From positions 744,390-808,389 of the forward strand of contig NW_023503409.1 in the NCBI RefSeq assembly GCF_014529535.1: DNA of 64,000 nt. The letters run 5' to 3'. Below are positions 13,429 through 26,239 of the stretch, piece after piece; position 1 is the first letter of the stretch; every line of letters begins with the position of its first letter. A program made the translations under genes and the position numbers. The stretch is from Bradysia coprophila. Taxonomy: Eukaryota; Arthropoda; Insecta; Diptera; Sciaridae. Under the pieces are notes generated by a model. That model ran no database searches and was not told the DNA's origin. It saw nothing but the letters and a program-made list of their open reading frames with translations.

Positions 13429-13434
13429 TTTATT
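13429..13434 (-). terminator. Poly(A) signal of the 623-aa gene
   Basis: The minus strand reads AATAAA about 65 bases after the TGA stop at 13501-13499. It supports ending the gene at that stop, although a donor-like GTAAGT overlaps the last codons. Confidence 0.6.
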
Positions 13435-13498
13435 GAAGTCCAAATGACCTTTATAAAAGTAACAAATTCGAATATAAACTCTGGTGATGGCACAAGAT

Positions 13499-16002
13499 TC
13501 AACTTACGAAATATTGATTTACTGCCGCATGCCACTTCTTGAAAGAATCACCGAGATCGACATTCTCGTCCACTAATTCGGTCAGTTTCAGAAAATATTC
13601 CAAATCTTCTTCGCAACGAACAAACTCTGATGCTTCCAGGTAAACACTTTGACATTCAGCCAACGGTGCAACGGGTATCTTATCACTCGATGCGAGATCC
13701 TTTACGCTCACCTTCAATCGTTTCCAATCCTTAACAATGTTATCGAAATCCAGTCGATGATTTTTTTCATTAGCAGTTCTCGCGTGTACAGCCTCGTAGT
13801 GGTCATTGTTCGAGTTGTTCAATGCGTCCACATTATCGGACAATAATGACTGAAGCAAATCGTGTGTTCGATAGACATCAATATAACTTTCGAACAGATG
13901 CAGGACAAGTGTGAGAAATTCATCTCGATTGATTGTTAAGTGCTTCGAAGGTCTTTTGTCCTTTTTCGGATCAAAGCTTGGGTATTTGTCGCTATTGCGC
14001 TGACAACGTTCGGCATCGTCCATTTTTATACTGTACTTCTTATAGCTTTCATTGGAAATGCTATCGAAGATTTTGCGAAGCGTAATATTCTCAAATTCTT
14101 TGGTAAATTTATTGAGTATTCGCAGACTGATGAACATACCAACGGCCGGTGTTCGTTTTCGGATCGTTGCGATCACATTCATATAGAAGGTGACAGTATA
14201 TGGGAAACCTGCAGTAATTTGAAGGAAGACGAATTCAATTTTTGCTCGGTTAAATCTAGAACTAAACTGGTGTTACCTTCAATACTTTTAACCATTTCTG
14301 CTGCAAATGTATCTGTCAATCGTTTGATATTTGGGTATTCTATGAGGTTATTACGTTCGCAATTTTCCGACAAATTTACGGCTACGGCAATCAAGTTAAC
14401 GAATCTCTAAATGCAAGAAAAAACAAAATGTAAATTAGTCAGGTCAATTGAACAATTTTCCGGAAAGGGCTTGGCCTCAACTTCAGGTGGACATTACATC
14501 TTTCTAGCGTAGGATTTTAGGCAGAAGCTGAAAAGCCAGAAAATCTTTGTTTTTTATCTTTGAGTAAAATCCAGAAGTCGAAAGTGTCACTTTGAAGAAA
14601 GTAGGTTGCATGGCTCAAGGTCAAATATAAGGTAGGGCCTAAAAGGTCTCTAAGTTCTGGTAAATGTAGGGAAATCTTAAGAAAACAGTTTTCCAGCAAA
14701 TTCATTTCCAAATGTTAGACTATTGATGGATATGGTTAACACCCGGTCGACAGTCAATACAAACGCTTGAAAATGTGATGTATGATGCCGAAGCTGATCT
14801 CAAAAGTTTAAATTTGAATTGGTTTGCTATCTTACCGCCAATATATCCATTTTATCGTGCGGAAACTCAATCCAGACAGCCATCGTAAAAAGACTGAACA
14901 CATCACGTATCATCTTGTTCATTTCTCCGCAGTCTTTACCTTTCCACAGCAAATGTGCGATCAACGGACAGGTATTGGGGTTTGACATATGGTTTCTCGT
15001 TTGAAAGGGATACCGTTGGATCCAAATTAACAAGTCGATTTCCATTAATTTGATCAGCAAATTGAGAACAACGAACAGTCTGTCGATTTTTTCTGTTCGT
15101 GATAATTTCATGTACTGAAAATTCAAAATTACATTAGCACCAATCCAACGAAAAACATTTACCGGATGTTTGGCCTTACGCAACACTTTCCACTTTCGAC
15201 TTTTTCAAATTGTTGAAAATTCATCATTGAATCAAAGCCGTTTTCGTCTACATCGTCATCATTGTCTGTATCTTTTAATGCATCATCCAACAAAGCTAAC
15301 ACTATGATCACGAAACCATCATTCGAACTTGCGCGTACTAAATGCGAGGGAAGGAAACAAAGTAAGTCAAATGTTCGCACAAACACATCCGACAAAAACA
15401 TACTTTTCTTGAAGTCGACTTCCACATTAAACGGACTGAACAAAAGGGTTTTGTAGACATTGGAACTGACAGACCATAACGGTGGAAAGTTATCGAGAAT
15501 GTTTTCAAATAGTAGAGCCGCTGATTGTATTCGGCATGCTGTTCTCTCGTAGGTATCGTCGCTTTTTCGATTGATTGTCTGAAAATCAAATGGTCATGTT
15601 GAACAACTTCCTGCTAACAAACAATCCGCGCCCACATTTCTGACTTACCAATATCAATTCCAAGACCGACTGGATAAGATCTGTATCAGGGAACTGATTC
15701 GCCGACACCAACTTGTTCATAAAATGTAAAAATATGTCAAACCGTTGTTCTTTTAACAAAAGCTGCCCTTCTTTTCTGACAGAAATGTCAACCGGACTGA
15801 CAACAACGTCCATGAAGATTTTATTGAACGGATCAAAAAAGTTTTTCTCGAAGTCCAATCTCAACTGTTCGAAATGTTGTTTGGCGAAAGAACGTTGAAC
15901 GGCTTGTATGAACTTCAACTGAATCGCACTAGGTGGATCCGCTGCAACCGCTTTTGGAGCCGCTTTCCCCTTGCCAGTGGTTGTAGGTCGACGCGGAGCC
16001 AT
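13499..16002 (-). CDS. Unrecognised helical protein, 623 aa
   Basis: Five exons on the minus strand: 16002-15649, 15578-15180, 15114-14836, 14406-14277 and 14208-13499, total 1872 nt. Exon 2 must end at TGC|gtaagg rather than at the later CG|gtaaat, because only the first keeps the frame. Exon 4 ends at GAAG|gtaaca and exon 5 starts after ttactgcag, which joins two frames that otherwise look broken. The protein starts with a Pro/Lys/Ala-rich basic tail of about 25 residues. The rest is hydrophobic and charged in a helical pattern, with one acidic Asp-rich loop (DTDNDDDVDEN) in exon 2 and a charged region (RNSDKYPSFDPKKDKRPSK) in exon 5. No membrane segment or catalytic motif is visible. It could be a helical-repeat scaffold of a nuclear or chromatin complex, but that is only an impression; I do not recognise the family. 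Confidence 0.8.
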
Positions 16003-16287
16003 ATTCGATTGTTACGTCCAGGAAAGAGAAATGTAAATGAATTTTTGAACAATACAACTTCTGAACGGATGATTGGTCGTCTCAGCTGCGTTTACATTGC
16101 AGAATAAATTTGCAAATGATTTTGGAGTAGATTTATCTTAAAAACGTCGCCTAATGAGTTACACGAGTTACACCAAATAAAAATAATTTCGCTTGTGGAT
16201 AAGTCTCGGTTAACAGGTAATAGCTATTTTCCGTTCTAGAGGGATTCTTTTGAAAAAAAGCCTACCGAAATCGGACCGATTTTTTAG

Positions 16288-17190
16288 TGGAATCATTTTT
16301 ATGTGCCTAAACGGGTATTAAATCCTACAATCCAAAACCACTTTCAAAATTTTTTTCCGGACACTGTCGTCAGTGAGAGGTGACCGAAATATGAAAACTG
16401 CAATTTTCTTAAGTGTTTGTAAATTCTGTGGGATAACTTATCACCCACAAACCAATTTTTCATTAAAAAGTAACACATTTTTGTGTGGTTTAATGGTATC
16501 ACTTTTTCAAAAAAAGATTTTCGTTCAGAAAAATCATCAAAAAACGAATTTTTTTTCCGCCCAAATGTAGGCTACAAATTTGCAAAGGGTTCATTGCTCT
16601 TGGTTTTGGAGGGTCAAGTGGAGGGTGCTGTAGCTTTACTAAAATTACTTTCGATATAAAAAAACGTCTGTTCATACAGTTCTCTGTCTCATCTTTCTAA
16701 TGATACCTCACATGCGTGAGTAGTAACAACTCTGTCCTGTTCCACTGACGAGTAGCGGAAACTACTACTACTCGTCAGTGGAACAGGACGCTTGTGAGGT
16801 ATCATTAGAAAGCTGAGACGGAGTTACTGTATGAGCAGACTTTTTTTATATCGAAAGTAATTTTAGCAAAGCTACAGCGTACAGCACTCCAATGTTCAAC
16901 TATTTTATTTCAGTATAAAATCTAAATTTTTTCAAAGTTTTATGTTGCTCACTGTAGATGGCCATCGACAACCCACATAACCGATGTTGGTTCGTAGCTA
17001 CATGACCTCAGATATCGAATGATACCACGGTCGGTCATATGCCTCGTCAGCTGTGAGAGAAAAATAGGTAAGTAAATTGCAATTTTCAGATTTCGGTCTC
17101 CTCCCACTGACGACACAGTGGTAAAATAAACTTTTGAAAATGGTTTTGGATTATAGGATTCAATTCCTGTCTAGGCACATAAAAATGAAA
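16288..17190. mobile_element. Foldback-type element with nested long inverted repeats
   Basis: The outer arms pair about 16288-16412 with 17073-17190 in reverse complement; shared blocks include tttttatgtgcct, atccaaaacca and gtcgtcagtg. An inner pair joins about 16613-16757 with 16763-16895, around the palindromic centre cctgttccactgacgagtag. The arms are imperfect (roughly one mismatch per 8-12 bases by eye). There is no coding frame. This is the structure of a foldback transposon or a large MITE. No clear target duplication was found at the ends, partly because another element sits directly against the right side. Confidence 0.7.
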
Positions 17191-17199
17191 TGTTTTGAA

Positions 17200-17954
17200 C
17201 ATAGAGTTATACTCGAGAGTTGTCAAGATGGCGCTGTTCTATAGAAATGCTAGTTCTAAGAGGAAACCTGCATTTTGGGTGCCGATGCTCCTTAAAATAG
17301 CATTCTGTGCGGTCAGTCGCCATTTTTCTTAGCAAAGTTGTGTTGTCAGCTGATTAAATATTTTTTTGGGGCTTTGTTTATGTTTTGTGCATTCCTTAAT
17401 TTTGTTTCTTATTTTGTGGTTTTTCTATTAGTGAAACGATCAGTGCTAATTGAGATCTGTACAAAGTGATAAAATTATGCAAAATAAGTGCATATTAAGA
17501 TCAAATTCGTGCCGAAAAATTGTTTGTTCTTAGTGGAATTTTGTCATTGAATTTCGCATAAGAAGCTTTGGAAATCTTCATTGAAAATCTGTTTTTATCA
17601 TTGAATGCAACTTTTATTATGTTTATAAATGATCATTTTCACATTAATACAGTTGACCGGCGAGGACAAATTAATCAAAATTGATCCAACAGTTTACGGA
17701 AGGAATGTTCTAAATTTTTTCATTTTAAACGAAATTTAATTTTTTCACTTGATTAGTTTCACTTCTTTTGTTTGCTCGCTTGTGTTTTACTTTGTTTTGT
17801 TTAAATATCTAAAAAATACGCTGCAATCTTTTCATTAAGTGACAATTCAGGGTTACTAAATATTTCAATAATAGGGTTGTCCATGTACAGGCCACAAGGG
17901 CAGATGATGAAACGACAAAACGCCATATCGCCAACTCTCGAGTATAACTCTATG
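17200..17954. mobile_element. Non-autonomous DNA transposon, 755 bp, 8-bp target duplication
   Basis: The left end begins catagagttatactcgagag and the right end is its reverse complement; the similarity continues imperfectly for about 40 bases. The 8-base sequence gttttgaa flanks both sides (17192-17199 and 17955-17962). An 8-bp duplication is the signature of hAT and P superfamilies. The ends start CATAG rather than the usual hAT CAG, so the superfamily is open. No transposase frame is present. It lies about 370 bp upstream of the CPSF6 start codon, close to that gene's promoter. Confidence 0.78.
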
Positions 17955-18320
17955 GTTTTGAATCGTGTGCTATTTCTCAACTCATTGTACAAGATTTGAC
18001 TGCAACGCTACCGGTGGCAAAAAAAAACTTTAAAAGTCAAATTGACGTTTACAAAAAAAAATCTACGGCAAAAAGTTTCATCCTCCATTCGATGCGATTC
18101 GATGCAGTGAAATTTAGTTTTAGAAACAAACCTTAAAATTAAGGAAAAGGAAATTTGCCAATTACGATACTAAATACAGCTACCACTAAAGTGAAAATAA
18201 AGTGATGAACAACAAGTGAAGATTAAAGATAAATAAGAATCTGTTAAAACTTAAACAAACGAACGCTGCCGGCCATCACATTCGGCTTCGCGTACACTAC
18301 ACCAGAGACTCTAGTTAAAG

Positions 18321-21300
18321 ATGGCTGAATCCGATATCGATTTATATGCCGACGATTTGGATCCGGGCTTTCCTTTGAAAGTGCGTTGCATTTAGCAAAA
18401 AATATTGTGTCTGACGATCAATAATAACGATATTTTGCCTTTTCAGGATGAATTTCTTGATGTGGACTTGTATGATGACGTTATCGCTACTCCATCATCC
18501 GAGCCCCATGAAAGGGGTTTGAATACGGATACTCCAAATTCGCAAGGAGATCGAGCTGATAGTATAGATACAAATGGATCGTTTGCACATATGAACAACA
18601 TGGGACCGAACCACATTGGTCGTCGGCATCAATTGTATGTTGGTAATTTAACATGGGTAAGGAAGTGCGTTTGTTGTTTGTGTGGACAGAAAAGTTAATT
18701 GCGAATTTTTTCAGTGGACAACCGATCAAGATATAACGGATGCATGCCATGATATTGGCGTCAGTGATTTTCAAGACGTAAAGTTTTTTGAAAATCGTGC
18801 TAACGGCCAGTCGAAAGGCTTTTGCGTCATATCGTTGGCATCTGAAACGAGTATGCGTTTGTGTATGGAACGATTACCAAAAAAAGATTTGCACGGACAG
18901 AGCCCGGTCGTGACGCTGCCAACGAAACAAGCGTTGAGCCAATTCGAAAGTCAACAGAAAACCAGGGCTGTACCGCCAACAGTGAACAATAATGGTCCAA
19001 GACCGCCAGGTCCGATAATGTCAGGCCCACAAAGTGGCTTCCCTCCGCCACCAGGACCGCCAAACCGAATGATGGGAAATCCGAATGGTGGACCGCCACA
19101 GTATCGTCCACCACATATGCAAGGTCCACCAATGCAAGGTCCACCAGTGCAACAAAATCAAGGGCCGCCACGCATGCAACCTCCACCAATGCATCAAGGC
19201 ATGCAAGGACCAATGGGCCCACAACAACAGGGACCGCCAAGATATCACAATCAAAACCAATGGAATGGGCCACCTCGTCCGAATGGGCCAATTAGACCAT
19301 GTCCTCCATCAGGACCGCCACAACATCGGCCAATGGTAAAGCATTTATTAAAAAATCCGATAAATGAAACGATATTTCCCATTGCCCGTTGATTTATCAT
19401 GTCAATCTTGACTGTACGGAATCATACAATTTGAGATGTTCAATTTTTTACAATTCCTCTTGGGTTTGTCATAAATGTTCGTGAGCACTTGACTCATTTC
19501 AAGGAAGATAAACACTTTGATTCTCGCTTCACTCTACTCTTTCAAGTGATTTTGAAGTCATACAATTCGTTAGAAGTTTAAACAACAATCTTTATTCTAT
19601 GAGGGTTGAACGTTAAATCTTAACTGCCAGATTTTCTTGATCTGAACTTTCTGCAATGACATCTTTACAGAAAGTGAGCACAATTCAAAACAGTCATATT
19701 TGTGAATTGCAAGTCATTACAATCCTTTAGCTCTAAATAGAGCAGGTAGTTCAGCCATTTGAAACTTTTTGTTTAGTGATATCACATCAAGTTATGCTTA
19801 GCGTTAACATAATCAAATCTTTTGCAGTATCAAGGTGGAGCACCACAAGGTGGAATGCCACGTGGACCACGTCCAGAATGGAATCGACCTCCAATGCATG
19901 GAGGATATCAACAAGGACCACCAGGCCCTGGACCGAATCATAATCATAATCAAAGTGGTCCACATATGCAACAGCCAAGAGGACCGCCGCCAGGAATGAT
20001 GGGAGGTAAATACATGAACCAATAACGTTTTTTTTTTTTGCTAATTTCAAACTTTGAGCTCGAAGAAATGTGAATCTCATCATATGCTTTCTGATTTGGG
20101 ATCTGTTGTTGGTGTTTGTATTGGAATTCGGATATTTAATGCAACAACAGACGAACCGAATAAAGTATTACAAACATAGACCATAACTACTCCTAAACCA
20201 GAAAACATGAGTTCGCTTTTCCTCGTATATAGAATTTTGACTTTCGGTAAAAAAGCACTTTCGGAACTGTGAAAATGTAAAATCAATTTCATAGAATGCA
20301 ACTAACTTCACAACTTTCATATATTAAGGACCAGGTGGACCTCAAGGTCCTGCACCACATGTCAATCCAGCATTCTTCAATCAAGGCGGCCCACCACATG
20401 GACCACCACAACATCAAGGACCGCCGATTGGTCCGCCACACGGACAAGCACCTATGAATTCACATCAACCGACACATTTTCAACCACAAAATGGTCCTCG
20501 TTGGCCAGGTCCAGTAAAACCATCTGGTCCGCCCGGTTTCCCTGAACAAGTAATGGCTCCACAATTGAGCGAAGTTGAATTCGAAGAAATAATGGCACGA
20601 AATCGAACCGTCAGCAGTTCGGCTATAGCACGGTAAGTTTTGAAGGGACGATTTCTTTCGTGTAGAATTCATTCCTACGCGATTGTTTTGCAAAACTTAT
20701 CAATAAATATCGAAAGGAAATCGGGAATGATCCTCACAAAATTTTAATTTTTCAGTGCTGTTTCCGATGCGGCAGCGGGTGAATATACCAGCGCAATTGA
20801 GACGTTGGTCACGGCAATTTCATTGATAAAACAGTCAAAGGTGGCCCAAGATGAGCGGTGCAAGATTTTGATTTCGGCATTGCAGGACACGCTACATGGC
20901 ATTGAAAGTAAAAACTACAATAGTCGTGAAAGACGTGAAAGATCTCGATCCAGAGAAAGATCGCATCGCAGATCTCGACGAGAACGGTCGACGTCAAGAA
21001 CATATCGTGAGAGGTCACGTGAACGCGAAAGAGACAGAGAAAGGGATCGAGATGGAGGGTGAGTTCAACAGATGCAGCACAAAGCTTTACAGTTTGCTTT
21101 GTCGGCTTGTAGACATGAAAGATAGAAACTGATGGTCCTTAGTTCAATCACAACCTTAACCAATTTATCTAAATTTCAGTAGCAGCCGTCACTACAGCGA
21201 AAGTACGTATCGTGACACAGCACGCGAAACACGAGACAGGTCACGCAGCCGAGAACGTGGAGCTGGTGGTGGAGGCAGTGGAGCTACTGACCACTATAAC

Positions 21301-21528
21301 CGGGAAGAAAGGTTTTCAACTTTGATTTAACTATCAAATTTCCAAACAGAAACAGAACTTAATTTCAGCACTAGTAGTCGTTCAGCTAGACCACGCAAAT
21401 CACCGGAAGCCGCCAATGAACCGACTAATGAAACGTCAAAACGTAGTTATTACGATGAACGCTATCGCGACAGAGATCGTAGTGACCGTGATCGCGATCG
21501 TGACCGTGACCATAGATCTCGTCATTGA
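18321..21528 (+). CDS. Cpsf6: Cleavage and polyadenylation specificity factor subunit 6 (CFIm68), 655 aa
   Basis: This is a subunit of mammalian-type cleavage factor Im, which binds UGUA elements with CPSF5 and guides poly(A) site choice in the nucleus. Exons: 18321-18380, 18447-18656, 18715-19335, 19828-20005, 20329-20632, 20756-21058, 21180-21311 and 21369-21528, all in phase. The start [13 protein letters not shown] is typical. One RRM follows: the RNP2-like strand LYVGNLTW spans the second intron and the RNP1-like strand is SKGFCVIS. A long Pro/Gly/Gln/Met-rich middle follows, encoded by three exons. The conserved C-terminal block reads [17 protein letters not shown], then [17 protein letters not shown] and LHGIESK. 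The end is an RS/RD/RE-rich domain that normally contacts SR proteins and transportin-3. The length is in the range of metazoan orthologues. The donor after exon 7 (AG|gttttc) is weak but both flanking phases agree. Confidence 0.95.
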
Positions 21529-22026
21529 ATCTGTCCGGCGTGTGTTCTAAGTGTTAAATCACACAGCAGCAGCAAAATCGGGATTATTTGACTCTTTTTT
21601 TAATCAAACAAAAAACAAACATTTTACTTGCTAAGTTCAATAGTTACGCGACAATTTGACTGACATCGGAACTGTTAATTGGATGAGAAACCACGTAGCA
21701 CCATTAGTCAACATAACTTTTTTTTAATTATTCAAAAATTGTACATTCGCGAAAGTTTATCCAGTTGATGGATATTTTCTTGAAAAAACTAAAATTCCCG
21801 GCCAATTAAACATAACGAACTCAACTGATTTCCAATCTACATTAACATTAGAAAGGACGTGAATAGTGGTTTATACACTTACCTACGTGAAGCTGTACAA
21901 CCGCGACTTGGAAATTATCCGCACTCACTCATCAACCAATATATTTAGAAAGCAACAGACGCCGAATGGAATCTGGATGAAGAATGTATTTGAATTAAAT
22001 AAAAATATTTTAAGAAAAATAATAAA
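21529..22026 (+). other. Proximal 3' UTR of Cpsf6 with two poly(A) signals
   Basis: AT-rich sequence after the TGA. AATAAA occurs at 21998-22003 and again at 22021-22026. Either could serve; the sequence continues AT-rich beyond 22.7 kb, so a longer 3' UTR is possible. Confidence 0.5.
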
Positions 22027-23011
22027 ACCAAGAAATGATTGTTCTCCATTTAGCATTTAATTCATTTTGTTTTTCGTTTCTTTTTTTGGATTTATTTATG
22101 ATCAATTGAATGATTGTAAGTTGTTTTATTCGATTGACACTTTTTATTTTGATTTTGTTGTTCGTTTTTTTTTATAATTTTGATTTTGTATGTTGTTTCG
22201 AAAGTTTTATTGTCATAAAATGTATATGATGATGATGATGATGAATTTGTAAACGATGAACCGGAAGATTGATTCCATGTACGGACATACAGTTAAGAGC
22301 ATTTCTCAGTGATGAAATGTTCTCGTCGAAAGTATTAACTCGGGGGTTTATGTATTCCAATTTTAATGTAAATGTTTTCTATCTCTCTTTTATTTACAAA
22401 AGAAACAAAAAAAAATAACTAAAAATTTGTGGACAATTCCTGTGTTCCAAAAAAATGAAACAAAACAAAAAAGAAAAACTGAAGAAATATGTAAACCCCA
22501 TATGCATTATAGACTGTTACGGGCTATTATTATAGTTGTTAAGTATAAATAGTATCGAATCTACGTCAATCTGTTGTTATGAAACGAAACCGACTGTGAT
22601 AATATTTTAATTAATTTTTTCCTCTCAATTTTATAATTACACTTATGCTTTGCTTTACTTTTAACATTGTATAACGAAATGAAAAGTTGTCGAACAAGTT
22701 GCGAATCTCTTCTTTCTTTTGTATTAATAACATTGTTCAACAGTTCTTTTTAAAATATTTGACGATCGAAACGTTAAATTTTTTATTAACTTAAATTCGT
22801 GACACTTTTCGTGTAACTATATATTATCATACCCTACGGTTTTGCATTTTGTTTAGGGTCAATCTGTTCTTTCTGTTATTGGGATTCCCTTCGTCAACAA
22901 ACAAATTCTATATTGAAATCTCTATCTAACTTCTTCAATACCCGTACGAAGTATCGCTGATACGTTTTAGAGAATTAAAGAAGCGAATAAGTTAAGTGTC
23001 CATTCCACTCA

Positions 23012-23105
23012 ACAAAAAGTACTCCGTAAGAGAGCAAGCTGTCAAATAAACAAAGGAAAAATTAAAAAAATTCAATTTTGTCTCTCACACGGAGTACTTT
23101 TTTGG
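23012..23105. repeat. Short inverted-repeat element
   Basis: The left arm acaaaaagtactccgtaaga pairs with the reverse complement of tctctcacacggagtactt on the right, with a few mismatches and an AT-rich loop of about 45 bases. It resembles a small MITE. Confidence 0.6.
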
Positions 23106-23833
23106 TAAGAGGAAACTAAGCATTAGAAGAAATTATTGTAGGCGAGTCCGAAATAAATTTTTCATTTCGTTTCAGCTGGTTAAATCACACAAACGAAAGT
23201 GTTTAGACTTGTTTACATGACTGAAATGCGTGTACGTGGTAGTGGTAAAGCCGTAAAAAGACCGTAAAATAAGTTTTGTTTGTATAAGTAGATCAGCTGA
23301 AAAACAGCTGAAACGAATTGATTTATTAATTTTAGAATCGACAACTGTAGAAGTATTTTCAGAGTCTCCAACTGTAGCAGTCAGAAGAAGTTCAGTTAAT
23401 ATACCATTGATGCGATGAATACTTAAGGTTCAGAAATGAATGGAGTCTACTGAAAACCAAATGGTATGTCACTCAGATTCGAATGGACTGCAAACTAATT
23501 AGGCAATGCCAAAATGAACGAACCTCGGTCAATCACAGTTGTATACTTTCGGTGTGTAGCGTGTTTTTTTTTAGAAAGAATTACAGTGGGCTATCAAAAA
23601 ATAATTACAGGAGCATCAAAAACAAAAATAGTCCGGCTATATTTGATGGAAAACACGACGGGAAAACACATAATGATTTTTGTTGGTTCACTTAACGTTT
23701 GTTTGAAAATAATTACGCGATAATTAAAGCGATTCGACGACGCGTTTTATTCATTTATGCCACTCAGTATCATAATATGCTAAATTTGCAAACTTTGGAT
23801 ACCTCTGTGGCATAAAACGTTGTATGAATCTCG

Positions 23834-23933
23834 GTGCGAAGTACTTTATTAGGTTCACGATATGTATTATGACACACGGCCTGTGGCCTTGTGTCATAAA
23901 AACACATCTAGAGCCTAATGTAGTACTTCGCAC
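23834..23933. repeat. Palindromic MITE-like element, 100 bp
   Basis: The arm starting gtgcgaagtac pairs with the end gtacttcgcac, and a further pair joins atgacacacggcc with ggccttgtgtcat at the centre. The whole unit can fold into one long hairpin with internal mismatches. Confidence 0.7.
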
Positions 23934-24450
23934 TCGATGTCATAAATAACTATTAAGCCATTGGACTATTTGTGTACAGTAGTGCGCGATCAAAGTAGTA
24001 ATTAAAAGGGTTTTCAAGTATATAAATTTACGCACTAGTGCGCAAAAGTGACGTTTGTAAAAATGATGATTCTACTACTGTCAATCAAATCTTGTTCATA
24101 TCTTGCGCCTGAACTGGAAGCTTATCTATTGCCGATTTGCTTACGGAAAATAAAGATTATTCCAAACCAAAATTGTAAATAGAAGTGTGGGTCCCTTTTA
24201 CTAAAGTAAATACTTTTTGATTGAATTAAAATTGTTGCTATTAAATTTGCAAATATGGTGGTAGATTTGGTAGGGTCGAGAATATGTTGTGCAGAATAAA
24301 AAAAAACTTTTTGTTTATAAAACACTTGCCTTTGTACATATAAAAATTACTTTCGTACATCGGAGATCTTCACACAAAAAAAAAAAACTGTAAAAAGGGT
24401 TGTGCAGCTTCGGTGTAGAAAGTATACTACAAAATCGAAACTGTTTTTTA

Positions 24451-24520
24451 CATGCTAGCGTGGGGTGAAGGAATTCACGTTTTGTGACAGTGAAAATGGG
24501 GCTTACCACCCGCTAGCATG
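24451..24520. repeat. Short palindrome with catgctagcg ends
   Basis: The unit starts catgctagcg and ends cgctagcatg, exact reverse complements, with partial pairing for a few bases further in. The interior does not pair. Confidence 0.55.
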
Positions 24521-25909
24521 CGAAATAATTTTCCTGACTAGTTTTAAAATATCGCGACTTCGTCACATATTTACGACGTCGTTTTGAAAAACGTCGTTCC
24601 TAACTTATGCTAAAAAGCTTTTTTAGTGCACGAGCTGTAGACGAGGTCGTGATAGTTCAACACTAGATAGGAATATAACTGTTACGCAATTGCTAGAATA
24701 TTGTTTGACTTGTGTGGATACTCCACTCGAAGAACAAATTTAAGGGCAGGTACATAATATAATAATAATTGATCAAAAGAAAATTACCTACCGTCACATT
24801 TAGTGGCATGAACTAGAAATTAAGAGGTAAAGTTCAAGATTAGAGTTGAAGTTTTCGATTTTAATGAATTGAAAATCAAGACTACAACATAATGCTTGTG
24901 TAAATAAGAGATTTATTGATTTGTTCGTCGACTTGTTCGTAGTATTTTGTTGGAATTAAGCTTCGAATATTATAGATAATAATGTAATAAGATCCTTCAA
25001 ATTTATTTTTGCTAACCAAAATTCTCGTTGCACCAAGTTAAATATTTATACCTCGGAATGTGTTCACAGTTCACACCATTTAATCTTTTTTATACGAATC
25101 GTTGCAATCGATTCGAATGAATATTTTAAGAATTTGTTCTACATACTCCAGTCAAAGTGTACTTAAAATTGTGTGTGACTCATTTGTGCTGCGACAATTT
25201 AATTTTTTTTAAATTAATTTAACTATTTCCCAAAATTTGTTTTGTATTCCAAAGAAGGGAAAAGATTTTTTTTTGCTTATTTTCGAGACTATCGAAATAC
25301 TCATCCCAAATGTTTTGCCGTCAAATTGTAATTATTCATCCCAGACCATTTTTGTTACCAGTTTATTTAATTTTTCCTGCAAATTTTTTCAATTTATTGT
25401 TGTAAAACTCTTTTTATAAAAAATCTTTGACGAAACATTTTTTATTACAAAGAAAAAATCTATGCGTTCAAACAAGGAGGTTTATAACTCAAACATTAAA
25501 TTGTTACACATTAAATGGTGACGATGATGGCGATCTCCCATTTCGACCACCTTTTGCATGTGTTGTCGAAATATTTGTTCAAAGAAAATTGGACTCTGAT
25601 TTTTATATGATCGCGAAAATGTCCCATCACTGCTAATCACGACGTCCCCTAATTACATTGCAATTGGTGTCAACTCTATCGGAATAAATTTATAACGGAT
25701 TTTATTGCCCAGTGTATGAGTTAGTCTTCAACAAGACACATATGAAAATGAACTTTAATGATTGCAGATCGTACTTATGTGGAACAGCAGTTAAAGCAAG
25801 GTAAGAATTTAGTTTTTAAAATGCGAGTAGTTTTTTCAGCGTGGTTACTAGGAACTAGGTTACTAGGAACTAGGTTGTCACTATCGGTAAGAAAGTAACT
25901 CTAGTAACA

Positions 25910-26017
25910 CATAGCGACGTGAAAGAGACCTAATTCAAATTTTTCTTTAGTTGTATTGTCAAACTTGACAGAAGAACAAAAGAAAGATTTGGATTAGGTC
26001 TCGTTCGCATCGCTATG
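25910..26017. repeat. Imperfect inverted repeat
   Basis: The left arm atagcgacgtgaaagagacc and following bases pair with the right arm ending ggtctcgttcgcatcgctat, about 40 bases on each side with scattered mismatches, around a loop near ttgtcaaacttgaca, itself a small palindrome. Confidence 0.6.
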
Positions 26018-26239
26018 TATAGCTGCTGTAAGTCTTTCGGAATTTTTGCTAATAAATTAAACTCAGACAACAGTAGTACTAAAGTGCGGGTGCGCCTAGA
26101 TACTTTTTAAAAGATTTCTAACCCAAAAACGGAACCTACATAATTTCCTATCTTCTGTTTTGATCTTTCCTCATAGACATTCCTTCATAACCAGTAAAAT
26201 TATCACTTTTTCATCCAAATCATTTTCAATGTCTGTGTA

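Noticed and set aside
13485..13501. Donor-like GTAAGT at the end of the 623-aa gene, suggesting another exon
   Set aside because: A stop codon follows at once and a poly(A) signal lies 65 bases on; no acceptor with a continuing frame was found.
14179..14394. Apparent frameshift between two minus-strand frames
   Set aside because: A 68-nt intron (GAAG|gtaaca to ttactgcag) joins the frames in phase, so the gene is intact.
15163..15180. Alternative donor CG|gtaaat for exon 2 of the 623-aa gene
   Set aside because: Its phase leads to an immediate stop in the next exon; the donor TGC|gtaagg fits.
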